Notes: a model not told the origin generated them from the sequence alone. Positions 16,452 through 26,108 are shown, counted from the stretch's first letter. The stretch: DNA of 64,000 nucleotides from Chitinophaga silvatica (GCF_003419895.1 NZ_QPMM01000020.1:1-64000); one strand, 5' to 3'. Made by a program: numbers and translations.

Positions 16452-16913
16452 ATGATTCTCCTTAATTTCTTTAAAACCATTTTTAAGAAATCCAAAGTAA
16501 GAAAGGAGTTAAATACAAAATGGTTAGATAGGTTGCCCTGTCAACTTATCGACAATGTATTAAAGGAGTATACCGAATATTCTATGGAAGATGTTTTGGA
16601 AGGGAGAATGGCAGTATTAGGCAATTATTCGAATGAAAGGTTTAAACACTGTATCAATCTTATTGAAACTGGTGAGCTCCAGTTGAAGGACTATATCAAT
16701 GAGCCACTTAGTTATAATAGAGATCATATTATGTTAATTTCCATCAAACTAAAATCCAATAATTACATCTTTGTTGTCACAATTTATAGATATGAATACC
16801 TGGTAAGAGGTGAGTATGTAAAGCTCTTTCATTTAAGCAAGAAGCAGGAGAGGATGGCTCTGGATTTAGCAACAGTTGTGGGTGTATTGAATTGTGATTA
16901 TAAATTAGATTAA
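16452..16913 (+). CDS. Hypothetical protein at the end of the immunity array
   Basis: The 153-residue protein begins with a short hydrophobic and basic segment (MILLNFFKTIFKKSKVRKEL) and has a mixed alpha/beta body with DRLPCQLIDNVLKEYTEYSM and IFVVTIYRYEYLVRGEYVKL. There is no clear signal peptide and no recognised family. It follows the SUKH gene by 30 bases on the same strand, so the two may be cotranscribed. Confidence 0.5.
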   Translation: MILLNFFKTIFKKSKVRKELNTKWLDRLPCQLIDNVLKEYTEYSMEDVLEGRMAVLGNYSNERFKHCINLIETGELQLKDYINEPLSYNRDHIMLISIKLKSNNYIFVVTIYRYEYLVRGEYVKLFHLSKKQERMALDLATVVGVLNCDYKLD

Positions 16914-17187
16914 ACCGCTGGTATTTCAACTCATTTGCTTTTTGGAGTTAGGGCATGTATTTGCAAAATATTAAATATGGAGATATATTAGGTATACCAA
17001 TATGACTACCTCGAATAAACGAAGCAAATAAATTAGCCTTGACCATACACCTGGCTAAAATACATTGATTACATACGAATATGCCCGATACTGGAAAAAA
17101 GCTGTTATATTGGAGCGGGCTTTGTATATTGGCCATTAATGCACGCATTACACCAGAGCAAACATTTCTAAATCACACTGTCAGGGT

Positions 17188-17745
17188 ATGGACGACCAAA
17201 AACTGTTAACTTATTTAAAAGTTGATAACGAGCTTGCTTTTGAGGGAATATTCCGAAAATATTTTATTCCACTTACAGGGTTTGCCAATGGTTATATGGA
17301 TGATCGGGAACAGGCAAAAGATATTGTACAGGCTGTATTATTAAATATCTGGGAGCAACGAGAGTCGTTGCAGATCCATACTGCACTGAAATCTTATCTT
17401 TTTAATGCCGTTAGAAACAGTTGCCTGAATGAATTGCAAAGAAACAAAACCAAACAAAAAAGAATGGAAGGCCTGCTCACGGAAACGGCTGATGCAGTGA
17501 ATTCGAGAATGGAATATGCCGAATTACGTCAACAGATCTACGCCGCCATACAATTGCTCCCGGAAGAATGCAAACGCATATTTATATTAAGTCGTTTCGA
17601 AAAATTAAAATATAGTGAAATCGCTACCCGGTTGGGAATTTCTGTAAAAACTGTAGAAGCTCAGATCAGCAAGGCTTTACGGGTATTGCGAATAAAATTG
17701 GCCAGTGCATTGTCAATGTTGTTGATGTTTTTGAAACTACTATAA
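17188..17745 (+). CDS. FecI-type ECF RNA polymerase sigma factor
   Basis: This directs RNA polymerase to the downstream uptake operon when released by the FecR-like protein. Region 2 is visible at residues ~10-75 (AFEGIFRKYFIPLTGFANGY, then DREQAKDIVQAVLLNIWEQR, the usual core-binding and -10 segment) and region 4 at ~120-170 (LLPEECKRIFILSRFEKLKY followed by SEIATRLGISVKTVEAQISK, the -35 helix-turn-helix). The length of 185 is typical. It is 82 bases upstream of the anti-sigma gene and heads the operon-like series to 26085. Confidence 0.95.
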   Translation: MDDQKLLTYLKVDNELAFEGIFRKYFIPLTGFANGYMDDREQAKDIVQAVLLNIWEQRESLQIHTALKSYLFNAVRNSCLNELQRNKTKQKRMEGLLTETADAVNSRMEYAELRQQIYAAIQLLPEECKRIFILSRFEKLKYSEIATRLGISVKTVEAQISKALRVLRIKLASALSMLLMFLKLL

Positions 17746-17827
17746 CAACACTGATAATTATCCCCCGAAAAAAAATTTTTAGTCCACGTAAGGGTACCCC
17801 TATCTTTTTATGTCTTGTAAGTAATTT

Positions 17828-18859
17828 ATGGAACCTATTGATCAAACAGACCTGGAATTAATTAGCAGATACTTGGGCAAAACCGCTACAGATGCGGAAG
17901 TAGAACAAGTATTAGCCTGGGAGGCAGCGGATCCTGCTAACGCACAATTGCTCGATGAATGGAAAAAATTATGGCAAGAGGCGGCAGAATCAGCCATGTA
18001 TGAACAGATAGATCTTGAAGCGGAATGGGCAAAAATGCAACGGCAAATGATGCTCACTCCCAAAAATAACCTGACCATCCGCCACAACACCGGCTGGTGG
18101 AAATGGGCCGCAGCAGCTGCTGTGTTATTGATAGCTGGTACCACCTGGTATACACTTATCTCTCATAACAAAGTAGTTCCTGTGGCAGGATATAACCAGG
18201 TAACGCTTTCAAAAGGACAGCGTATGCAACTGGTGTTGACAGATGGTACAAAGGTTTGGTTGAATGGAAACACTGTGTTACGCTACCCTTCAGCATTTGG
18301 AACAGATCGGCGGGAGGTTGAAATTACTGGTGGAGCATATTTTGAAGTAGCAGAAAATGCCGCAGCCCCGTTCATCGTAAAAACTCCTGACTATGCCGTG
18401 CGGGTATTGGGAACAGAATTCAGAGTATTGGCTTATCCGGGTAATCCTGTTTCTGTAACCACCCTGGTTAAAGGAGCCGTTCAGATTGAAGGATATGATA
18501 GTGCTGGAAAAGTACAGGTACTTAAAGCCGGAAATGAAGCTGTGTTTGACCGTGAAAATAAAACGATGAGTGTGCAGTCATCCGATCTTACCCGCAGTAT
18601 GCAGATGAAAGGAGAGGCATTATCTTTCAAAGGTATTACCATGGGAGAACTGGCACAAAAACTGGAAGCAATTTATGGTATAAAAATAAAACTGGGAGAC
18701 GACAGCCTTAGGAATCTGAAGTTCACCGGTAAATTCTACGATGATGAAACAGTATGGAAAGCGTTGGATGTAATCCGCCTCACTGCACCTGTTATTTACA
18801 CTTACACTGGAAACGAAATTTTTATCAACTGGCAACAATCGGCTAAAACGCCGCAATAA
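17828..18859 (+). CDS. FecR-family anti-sigma factor
   Basis: It holds the sigma factor at the inner membrane until the outer membrane SusC partner signals. Residues ~1-85 form the cytoplasmic sigma-binding part (LELISRYLGKTATDAEVEQV), ~92-112 the transmembrane segment (WAAAAAVLLIAGTTWYTLIS), ~120-235 the FecR periplasmic domain (LVLTDGTKVWLNGNTVLRYP, GGAYFEVAENAAAPFIVKTP, VLGTEFRVLAYPG) and ~265-340 the DUF4974 domain that contacts the STN domain. Length and order are standard. It lies between its sigma factor and its presumed SusC transducer. Confidence 0.95.
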   Translation: MEPIDQTDLELISRYLGKTATDAEVEQVLAWEAADPANAQLLDEWKKLWQEAAESAMYEQIDLEAEWAKMQRQMMLTPKNNLTIRHNTGWWKWAAAAAVLLIAGTTWYTLISHNKVVPVAGYNQVTLSKGQRMQLVLTDGTKVWLNGNTVLRYPSAFGTDRREVEITGGAYFEVAENAAAPFIVKTPDYAVRVLGTEFRVLAYPGNPVSVTTLVKGAVQIEGYDSAGKVQVLKAGNEAVFDRENKTMSVQSSDLTRSMQMKGEALSFKGITMGELAQKLEAIYGIKIKLGDDSLRNLKFTGKFYDDETVWKALDVIRLTAPVIYTYTGNEIFINWQQSAKTPQ

Positions 18860-18967
18860 ACAGGAATGCCATCCCTGTAGCACTTACACAAGACTTATTT
18901 ACATGATTGTTCATGTACTCGGAATGCATTGTATCAGGCAATAGCTATAGTTACACCTATGCAAAAA

Positions 18968-18998
18968 AAACGGGAAATGTTAGGACCATTCCCCGTTT
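18968..18998. promoter_or_regulatory. Strong hairpin in the leader of the SusC gene
   Basis: The arms 18968-18979 and 18987-18998 (aaacgggaaatg and cattccccgttt) pair with one mismatch and a 7-base loop. It lies 60 bases before the SusC start. On the plus strand no T run follows. On the minus strand it is followed by eight Ts, the shape of an intrinsic terminator, which could stop antisense transcription. A leader structure affecting SusC expression is also possible. Confidence 0.5.
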
Positions 18999-19057
18999 GG
19001 ATGATTGCTGATACAACTTTAAAATCGTCATCAACAATACTCAACCAAAGTAAAAGT

Positions 19058-22000
19058 ATGAAAAAAAAATCCTTTTTACCAGCACCCCAATGGTGCCGGC
19101 CAAAAATTCCGCTCGCTATGAAACTTTCTGCATTTTTCACGTTTTGCTGTCTTGTGCAGGCGAATGCATCAGTTGTATTTTCGCAGCACACAAAAATGAC
19201 TGTTAAGGTCAAAAACAGCACGCTCGATTCAGTGTTCCGGGTTATAGAAAACAACAGCGACTATTCCATCTTCTACAAACAGGATCAACTGGATGTCACA
19301 AAAAAAATCAATTTAAATGCAATCGATTGTGGTGTGGAGACTGTCCTTACAGAAGCCCTGAAAGGTACTAATGCCACCTTCACCATCGCCGACAGGCATA
19401 TCGTTATCATTCCTGATAACCGCGCCAATGCCGGTAAAAACATGAACACTGCCACCGCTGCCGAGGAAATTACTGTAAAAGGTACTGTAACTACTCGCGA
19501 CGGTCAACCCTTACCAGGTGTTACCATCGTGGTAAAAGGTACCAGCAACGGTGTGATCACAAATGCAAATGGACAATTTTCCATAAAAGTTCCCAATACT
19601 AAAGCAATCCTCCTGTTCTCCTTTATCGGATACCTCCCTCAGGAAGTGCCAGTGGCTAACAAAACAGGATTCGCAATAATTCTCGAAGAGGACCGTAAAA
19701 AACTGGATGAAGTAGTGGTTATCGGTTATGGCGCCGTACGCAAAACCGACGTAACTAGTGCCATCACCAGCATTTCTGAAAAAGATTTCAATCGCGGTGC
19801 CGTTGTTTCTCCAATGCAACTCGTGCAAGGAAAAGTGCCTGGTCTCGTAATCGTAAATAACCAGGGTACCGATCCAAACGGACAACCTTCCGTTCAGCTC
19901 CGTGGTATATCCTCCGTTAAAGGAAGTGGTGGACCACTCATCGTAATTGATGGTATCCCTGGTGGCAACCTCAATAACCTCTCGCCGGAAGATATCGCCT
20001 CTATGGACGTACTGAGAGATGGTTCCGCAGCGGCTATCTATGGTACCCGTGGTACCAATGGTGTAATTATCATCACCACCAAACGTGCTAAAAATGGCGC
20101 TGCAACCGTAAACTACGACGGATATGCTTATACCGATCAGGTAAACAAATTCCCTCGTGTACTCACTGCTGACGAATACCGTGCATATGCCGAAGAGTAC
20201 AAAAAAATAAATCCAACTTTTATACTCAATGATGGTGGTGCAAATACCGACTGGTTCAAAACCCTGATTAAAAAGCCTTTGAGTCAGGTACATAATATTT
20301 CTGTTGGCGGTGGTACAGATAAATCCAACATCCGTGCTGCTGTTTCGTATCGCGACCTCGATGGTATCGCTATCGGCACCTGGAGAAAGATCGTGAATAC
20401 ACGTCTGAACTTCACTCAGAAAGCTATCGACGACAGATTAACAATCCAGGGTAACTTCGCTACCTCTTTCCTTCAATACAATAAAACCGATAATACCCTC
20501 TTCGGGGATGCAGTAGGTCGTAACCCTACATTCCCGGTATTTAACCCGGATGGTTCCTATTTCGAAGATCCGGTAGACCGCGTAGGTAACCCTTATGCAA
20601 GACGCATGCAAACCGAAGACGGAGAAAGAATCAAACACCTGAACGGAAGTTTGAAAGGTATTCTGAACCTGGCACCCGGACTCAATGTAAGTGGTTTCTT
20701 CGCAATGCAGCGCAGAGATGTTATCTCTTACTACTACCAGTCACGCGATGCATGGCAGAGCAAAATTAATGGTCAGAATGGAAACGCCAGCCGTAGCACT
20801 TCTTTCGATTACGATAAGACTTTTGAATATACCCTCGATTATGCTAAAACAATAGGTAAACAAAATATCACCGGATTGGTAGGTTACAGCTACCAGGACT
20901 TTATGTCTGAAGGTTTCAACGTTTCTAACCAGAACTTCCTCACCGATGCAATGAGCTATAATAACCTGGGTGCCGGACAGGCCTTCAAAGCAACTCCAGG
21001 TACCGGTTCCGACCTGGGTAGCAGCAAGAGCTCCAGCAAACTGATTGCATTCTTTGGTAGAGGTATCTATAGCTACGATGATAAATATTTATTATCTGCC
21101 TCTGTACGCCGTGAAGGATCTTCTAAATTCGGTAGAAATAACAAATGGGGTTGGTTCCCTGCTGTAAATGCAGGATGGCGCATCAGTCAGGAGTCTTTCT
21201 TCAGCAAAGGCCTGGTTGAAGACCTGAAAATTCGCGCCGGATTCGGTATCACTGGTAACCAGGGGCTGGGTTCCTATGCTTCCCTGCAAACCCTCACTAC
21301 TGGTGCTCAGTTCCTGTGGAATGGTGCATTTACTCCTACATATGGCGCTTCCAACAGCTCCAATCCTAATCCGGATCTGCGTTGGGAAAAGAAAGCTGAA
21401 TACAACTTTGGTATCGACTTCTCCTTCCACAATAGTCGTGTAACCGGTAGCCTCGATATTTATAATCGCAGAACTTCCGACCTGCTCCTGGATGCTACCG
21501 CACCTGTGCCATCTCTCATTGCACAAACCAGTGTGGTAAACCTTGGTGTAATCAGAAATACAGGGGTGGAACTGGGATTGAATACCAACATCATTGAAAA
21601 TAAGAAGTTCTCCTGGAGTAACAGCTTTACTTTCTCCTATAATAAAAACCTGTTGGTATCTACTTCCTATGGAGCGGCCAACAGTGCGCCTGTTGAGCAT
21701 TACAGTCTACCTAATAATATGGGTAATGCTTTCCGCCGTGAAGCTGGTCAGGCTATCGGTAACTTCTATGGTAAAGTGTTTAAAGGATTCGACGACAAAC
21801 AGGGTCCTGGTAAAAACCAATGGATATTCTATACGCAGGCAGAAGATCCGTCTTTGGATGCACAGGGCAAAAAAATCATCGGAAATGGTTTGCCTAAAAT
21901 GTTCATGAGCATGAGCAACAACCTTTCTTATGGTCGTTTTGATTTGTCGATCTTCCTGAGAGGTAGCTTCCTGTTCGATATCCTGAATATCACTGATATG

Positions 22001-22336
22001 GTGTATATGAACAAAATTCGTTTCTCTGATAACTTCCTGAAGAAAGGATTGGATCAGCCAATCAACGGATCATATGCATATTCTGACTACTTCCTGGAAA
22101 AAGGTGATTTCGTTAAACTGGATAACCTTACCCTGGGCTATAATTTCAATACCAACAAAATCAAGTATGTACGTAAGGCCCGTTTGTATGTCTCTGGCCA
22201 AAACCTGCTGACCTTCACCGGTTACAGCGGTCGTGATCCGGATATCGAAGTAAACGGATTGGAACCAGGTATCGGAACTATGAATTTCTATCCGCGTACC
22301 CGTACCCTTACTGTAGGCGTTAATGTTGGGTTTTAA
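19058..22336 (+). CDS. SusC-family TonB-dependent transporter with STN signalling domain
   Basis: I chose ATG 19058 because it begins the basic signal region (MKKKSFLPAPQ); the open frame continues upstream to 18929 without a better start. Order: signal and hydrophobic segment (LSAFFTFCCLVQANASVVFS), STN domain (~46-115, MTVKVKNSTLDSVFRVIENN), carboxypeptidase-regulatory-like domain (~137-215, VKGTVTTRDGQPLPGVTIVV), linker LDEVVVIGYG, plug (VQGKVPGLVIVNN, VQLRGISSV, PLIVIDGIPGG, MDVLRDGSAAAIYGTRGTNG) and barrel ending in VGVNVGF. The STN domain is what talks to FecR, so substrate binding here should release the sigma factor. It is 26 bases from SusD. The length of 1092 residues is typical. 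Confidence 0.96.
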   Translation: MKKKSFLPAPQWCRPKIPLAMKLSAFFTFCCLVQANASVVFSQHTKMTVKVKNSTLDSVFRVIENNSDYSIFYKQDQLDVTKKINLNAIDCGVETVLTEALKGTNATFTIADRHIVIIPDNRANAGKNMNTATAAEEITVKGTVTTRDGQPLPGVTIVVKGTSNGVITNANGQFSIKVPNTKAILLFSFIGYLPQEVPVANKTGFAIILEEDRKKLDEVVVIGYGAVRKTDVTSAITSISEKDFNRGAVVSPMQLVQGKVPGLVIVNNQGTDPNGQPSVQLRGISSVKGSGGPLIVIDGIPGGNLNNLSPEDIASMDVLRDGSAAAIYGTRGTNGVIIITTKRAKNGAATVNYDGYAYTDQVNKFPRVLTADEYRAYAEEYKKINPTFILNDGGANTDWFKTLIKKPLSQVHNISVGGGTDKSNIRAAVSYRDLDGIAIGTWRKIVNTRLNFTQKAIDDRLTIQGNFATSFLQYNKTDNTLFGDAVGRNPTFPVFNPDGSYFEDPVDRVGNPYARRMQTEDGERIKHLNGSLKGILNLAPGLNVSGFFAMQRRDVISYYYQSRDAWQSKINGQNGNASRSTSFDYDKTFEYTLDYAKTIGKQNITGLVGYSYQDFMSEGFNVSNQNFLTDAMSYNNLGAGQAFKATPGTGSDLGSSKSSSKLIAFFGRGIYSYDDKYLLSASVRREGSSKFGRNNKWGWFPAVNAGWRISQESFFSKGLVEDLKIRAGFGITGNQGLGSYASLQTLTTGAQFLWNGAFTPTYGASNSSNPNPDLRWEKKAEYNFGIDFSFHNSRVTGSLDIYNRRTSDLLLDATAPVPSLIAQTSVVNLGVIRNTGVELGLNTNIIENKKFSWSNSFTFSYNKNLLVSTSYGAANSAPVEHYSLPNNMGNAFRREAGQAIGNFYGKVFKGFDDKQGPGKNQWIFYTQAEDPSLDAQGKKIIGNGLPKMFMSMSNNLSYGRFDLSIFLRGSFLFDILNITDMVYMNKIRFSDNFLKKGLDQPINGSYAYSDYFLEKGDFVKLDNLTLGYNFNTNKIKYVRKARLYVSGQNLLTFTGYSGRDPDIEVNGLEPGIGTMNFYPRTRTLTVGVNVGF

Positions 22337-22362
22337 TTGATCACCAGAAAAAAGAGTTACAC

Positions 22363-24006
22363 ATGAAAAAGTCATTTCAATATATAAAACAAAAACGCTC
22401 AGGAATAGTACTAGCAGGCCTTTTAGGCTGTGCTGCCAGCATCGGAATGAGCGGTTGTACTAATCTCGATGAACAGGTATACAGCAGTGTTACCAAGGAA
22501 TCCTTCTTTAATTCCAAAGAAGAAGTAATTGCCAACTACATTCGTCCGTATTCCCATATAGTTGGAAGTTACCAGTATCGTATCTGGCACCTGAATACCT
22601 TAACTACCGATGAAGCAGCAATGCCGTATCGCGATGGTAACGCGCCAGCTGATGGTGGTGATCAGATCGTAAGTATGCACTGGCATACCTGGACACCCGA
22701 CGACTCTGAAATTAAAAATACCTGGGATGCGATCTACAGAGGTGTTGGGCTTACCAACTCTACACTCGAAAATATGGAGTCTGTAAACTTCCAGAAACTA
22801 AACGTAGGTCTGGATAAAGACATGGTTCTTGCAGAAATGCATTGCTATCGTGCATGGTACTACTGGTTGCTCATGGATATGTGGGGTAATATTCCTATCT
22901 CCGAAAAAGTAGGAGAACCATTGTATCCTGAAACAAAATCCAGAAAAGAAGTATTCGAATATATCGAGAAGGAAGTAGTGAACAATATGGATAAGTTGCT
23001 CGACAAAGGAGCACCTAACACATACGGACATATGATTAAACCTGCAGCATGGGCACTCCTGGCCAAATTATACCTGAATGCGCAGGTATATAGCGGAACG
23101 CTTACCGCCAGTGGTCTGCAACCCGGGCAGGCTCGTTGGGATGATTGTATTACCTACTGCGATAAAGTAATTAACTATTCCGGTGGGGGTGGATACCAAC
23201 TGGATGCCAATTGGAATGATCCATTTAAGATCAAGAATGAGGTATCTAAAGAAAACATTTTTGTAGTGGTTTATGATACAACTTACGCTACGGAAATGAG
23301 ATGGAATTATAAAGTGTTACATCAGGAACACCAGAAAACATACGGTTTCACCTGGACACCACAAAACCGTATGATGACTCACAACAATTTCTTTAGCCTT
23401 TTTGGTGCTACCGATAAGCGCAGAGAACAATGGTTGGTTGGTCCGCAATTCGCAGCCGATGGAGTTACGCCATTAAAATGTCTGAGTGGTGCGCAAAAAG
23501 GTAAACCATTGGTATTGGACCCTTATTTCGTTAACGCTCCTGGCGATACCGCTACCATGATTACTGCAAAGGAATTCCATGGTGCAAGAAACGTGAAATA
23601 CGAACTGCAAAAAGGAAGTAAGATCAGCCAGATGAGTAATGATGCTCCGGTATATCGACTGTCGGATATCATGCTGATGAAGGCAGAAGCCATTATGCGT
23701 AAAAATGGTGGTCAGGCTACTCAGGAAGCAGTAAATCTGGTGAATGCTGTACGTAAAAGAGATTTTGCCCCTGGTGATCCAAAAGCAGAATACACTGTAG
23801 GTACACTTACCCTGAATGAACTGCTCAATGAAAGAGGCCGTGAATTCGCATGGGAAGGTTGGAGACGTAATGACCTGATTCGCTTCGGAAAATTCACTGA
23901 TCCGGGATGGGATAAAAAACAATCCGAGCCTTGGCGTATAGTATTCCCTATTCCAAATAATACGCTGAGTGTAAATCCAAATCTTAAACAAAATCCAGGA
24001 TACTAA
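22363..24006 (+). CDS. SusD/RagB-family surface lipoprotein
   Basis: The partner lid of the upstream SusC. A basic N-terminus and hydrophobic segment end at the lipobox MSGC (~residue 32). The N-terminal region has TKESFFNSKEEVIANYIRPY, then AEMHCYRAWYYWLLMDMWGN (the usual SusD helix with a WGN/WGD motif), a TPR-like centre and the C-terminal VYRLSDIMLMKAEAIMRKNG with LNELLNERGREFAWEGWRRN. At 547 residues it is typical. The aromatic-rich insert (MHWHTWTPDDSE) may help shape the ligand site. The ligand is unknown, but the two genes downstream suggest a glycoside. Confidence 0.95.
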   Translation: MKKSFQYIKQKRSGIVLAGLLGCAASIGMSGCTNLDEQVYSSVTKESFFNSKEEVIANYIRPYSHIVGSYQYRIWHLNTLTTDEAAMPYRDGNAPADGGDQIVSMHWHTWTPDDSEIKNTWDAIYRGVGLTNSTLENMESVNFQKLNVGLDKDMVLAEMHCYRAWYYWLLMDMWGNIPISEKVGEPLYPETKSRKEVFEYIEKEVVNNMDKLLDKGAPNTYGHMIKPAAWALLAKLYLNAQVYSGTLTASGLQPGQARWDDCITYCDKVINYSGGGGYQLDANWNDPFKIKNEVSKENIFVVVYDTTYATEMRWNYKVLHQEHQKTYGFTWTPQNRMMTHNNFFSLFGATDKRREQWLVGPQFAADGVTPLKCLSGAQKGKPLVLDPYFVNAPGDTATMITAKEFHGARNVKYELQKGSKISQMSNDAPVYRLSDIMLMKAEAIMRKNGGQATQEAVNLVNAVRKRDFAPGDPKAEYTVGTLTLNELLNERGREFAWEGWRRNDLIRFGKFTDPGWDKKQSEPWRIVFPIPNNTLSVNPNLKQNPGY

Positions 24007-24016
24007 ACCATTTAGA

Positions 24017-24715
24017 ATGAAAAAGGTAATTCTGTTATTTACGGCTTGTGCCTTCAGTACAGTAGTTGCTGTGGCACAAAAACCGGCACTGACAAAGAAA
24101 GAAAAGAAGGCGGGTTGGCACCTGTTGTTCGATGGTAAAACAACTAACGGTTGGAAAGCAGCGAATGGTAAACCATTTCCTGAAAAAGGTTGGGTGATTA
24201 AAGACTATACGCTGCAAACCGATCCGGCTAGTGGTCATGGTGGCGATATCATTACAGATACGAAGTATACAGACTTTGAATTGTCGCTCGACTTCCGCGT
24301 TACCAAAGGTGCCAATAGCGGTATTAAATATTACCTGCTGCCTAATAGCTCACTCGGATTGGAATTCCAGGTGATCGATGATCTGAATCACCCTGATGCT
24401 AAATTGGGGATGAATGGAAACCGCACGCAGGCATCCTTGTATGATCTGATCACCGCATCTGCCAGTAAAGAGAATAAACCAGTAGGAGAGTGGAATCAAG
24501 CCCGTATCGTTTCTAAAGGTACACACGTAGAACACTGGCTTAATGGTGTAAAAGTAGTGGAGTTTGAAAGAGGAAGTGATGCTTTTAAAGCATTGGTAGC
24601 TGCCAGTAAGTATAAGAATATCAAAGGGTTTTCGGAGGTAACTGAAACGCCTATACTCCTGCAGGAGCATGGTGATGAAGTGGCATTCAGAAACATCAAA
24701 ATCAAGGCATTGTAA
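24017..24715 (+). CDS. Secreted DUF1080 protein (3-keto-disaccharide hydrolase fold)
   Basis: A signal peptide (VILLFTACAFSTVVAVAQ) precedes a single DUF1080 domain: GWHLLFDGKTTNGWKAANGK, YTLQTDPASGHGGDIITDTK, FELSLDFRVTKGANSGIKYY, GLEFQVIDDLNHPDAK, PVGEWNQARIVSKGTHVEHW and LNGVKVVEFERGS. These are the family's usual blocks of a concanavalin-like beta sandwich. Members have been shown to cleave 3-keto-glycosides made by oxidoreductases. Its place between SusD and a Gfo/Idh/MocA oxidoreductase fits that role in the periplasm. Substrate specificity cannot be read from the sequence. Confidence 0.9.
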   Translation: MKKVILLFTACAFSTVVAVAQKPALTKKEKKAGWHLLFDGKTTNGWKAANGKPFPEKGWVIKDYTLQTDPASGHGGDIITDTKYTDFELSLDFRVTKGANSGIKYYLLPNSSLGLEFQVIDDLNHPDAKLGMNGNRTQASLYDLITASASKENKPVGEWNQARIVSKGTHVEHWLNGVKVVEFERGSDAFKALVAASKYKNIKGFSEVTETPILLQEHGDEVAFRNIKIKAL

Positions 24716-24741
24716 TCATCTCAAAAAATATTTGATCTGAT

Positions 24742-26085
24742 ATGGAAAATACAAGGAGGGATTTTATTAAAAAACTGACAACTGGTTCTGCTGCCGTAGC
24801 ATTCGGCGGTATAGGCCTCGGTTTTTCAGCTAAAAGCTATGCGCGCATTGTAGGCAGTAATGAAACAGTAAGAGTAGCGCTGATGGGGTGTAACGGACGT
24901 GGATCTTTCCTCGCACGTGCTTTCACTCAGCAGAAAAATACAGAGGTACATTATGTTTGTGATGTAGATACGAAAGCAATTCAGAAAGGATTGGCGGCAA
25001 TTAAGAAAGCAGGTGGTACCAACGATCCTATAGCAGAGGGGGATTTCCGTAAAGCCCTGGCCGATAAAAACGTTGATGCTTTGGCGATAGCTGCTCCTGA
25101 CCACTGGCATGCCCCCGCTACAATTATGGGCTGCCAGGCAGGTAAACACGTGTATGTAGAGAAACCGCTTAGCCATAACCCAAATGAAGGTGAAATGGCT
25201 GTTGCTGCCGCTCGTAAGTATAAGCGTATAGTACAGATGGGAAGCCAACGCCGTTCATGGCCTGTGCTCACTCAAGGTATCCAGGAGTTGCATAACGGTG
25301 TGATTGGTAAAGTACATATGGCTAAAGCATGGTATACCAACAACCGCGGATCTATTGGAAAAGGTGAACTCACTTCTCCTCCTGAAGGCTTTAACTATGA
25401 TCTATGGCAAGGTCCTGCACCGCGCAGACCTTTCCGCAGTAATCTCATTCACTACAACTGGCACTGGTTCTGGCATTGGGGTACTGGTGAAGCGCTGAAC
25501 AATGGTACTCACGAAATTGATGTAATCCGTTGGGGGTTGAAAGCCGATTACCCGCTGCTGGTAAATTCAACCGGTGGAAGATTCCATTTCCAGGACGACT
25601 GGGAAACTCCTGATACTCAGTTGATCACCTATAACTGTCCGGATAATGTAACGGTATTATGGGAAGGACGCAGCTGTAATGGTCGTCTGGTAGAAGGTGC
25701 CGATCGTGGTGTGATATTCTACGGCGAAAATGGCAGCATGAGTACTGGAGGAAATAGTTATACCATTTACGATCAGAAAAATAAGATTATTAAAGAAATA
25801 AAATCCGATGCAGTAATTGATGGACGTAATACGGCCAGTCCGAGTGAAGGACTGGATGCTATTCACGTAACCAACTTTATCGACAGTATTCGTGAAAGCA
25901 AAGTGCCTAATGCTGATGTAGAAGTAGGGCATAAGAGTACGTTGTGGGTACAGTTGGGTAACATCGCACAACGCGTAGGACATACCTTAAAAATAGACCA
26001 ACGTAATGGCCATATCCTGAATGATCCGGCAGCAAATAAATTTTGGAGCCGGCAGTATGAACCAGGTTGGGCGCCAAAAGTCTAG
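24742..26085 (+). CDS. Tat-exported Gfo/Idh/MocA-family oxidoreductase
   Basis: The N-terminus carries a twin-arginine signal (NTRRDFIKKLTTGSAAVAFG), so the folded, cofactor-loaded enzyme should be exported. The NAD(P)-binding domain starts VRVALMGCNGRGSFLARAF (~43-62), followed by ALAIAAPDHWHAPATIMGCQ and the family's catalytic-type GKHVYVEKPLSHNPNEGEM (Glu-Lys-Pro). The C-terminal sheet domain has LIHYNWHWFWHWGTGEALNN with several histidines. Such enzymes oxidise a sugar hydroxyl to a keto group. With the DUF1080 hydrolase upstream it makes a plausible oxidise-then-cleave pair in the periplasm. A terminator follows, so it ends the operon. Confidence 0.92.
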   Translation: MENTRRDFIKKLTTGSAAVAFGGIGLGFSAKSYARIVGSNETVRVALMGCNGRGSFLARAFTQQKNTEVHYVCDVDTKAIQKGLAAIKKAGGTNDPIAEGDFRKALADKNVDALAIAAPDHWHAPATIMGCQAGKHVYVEKPLSHNPNEGEMAVAAARKYKRIVQMGSQRRSWPVLTQGIQELHNGVIGKVHMAKAWYTNNRGSIGKGELTSPPEGFNYDLWQGPAPRRPFRSNLIHYNWHWFWHWGTGEALNNGTHEIDVIRWGLKADYPLLVNSTGGRFHFQDDWETPDTQLITYNCPDNVTVLWEGRSCNGRLVEGADRGVIFYGENGSMSTGGNSYTIYDQKNKIIKEIKSDAVIDGRNTASPSEGLDAIHVTNFIDSIRESKVPNADVEVGHKSTLWVQLGNIAQRVGHTLKIDQRNGHILNDPAANKFWSRQYEPGWAPKV

Positions 26086-26108
26086 CAATACGTGAATTAA
26101 AGAATAAG

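Noticed and set aside
16948-17148. 66-codon minus-strand frame before the sigma factor
   Set aside because: Cys-rich but no family recognised, no ribosome site, and it sits where the sigma operon promoter should be.
19511-20293. 260-codon minus-strand frame
   Set aside because: It lies wholly inside the plug region of the SusC gene in the opposite strand and shows no protein motif.
21092-21700. 202-codon minus-strand frame
   Set aside because: Shadow of the SusC barrel region; no start context or recognisable domain.
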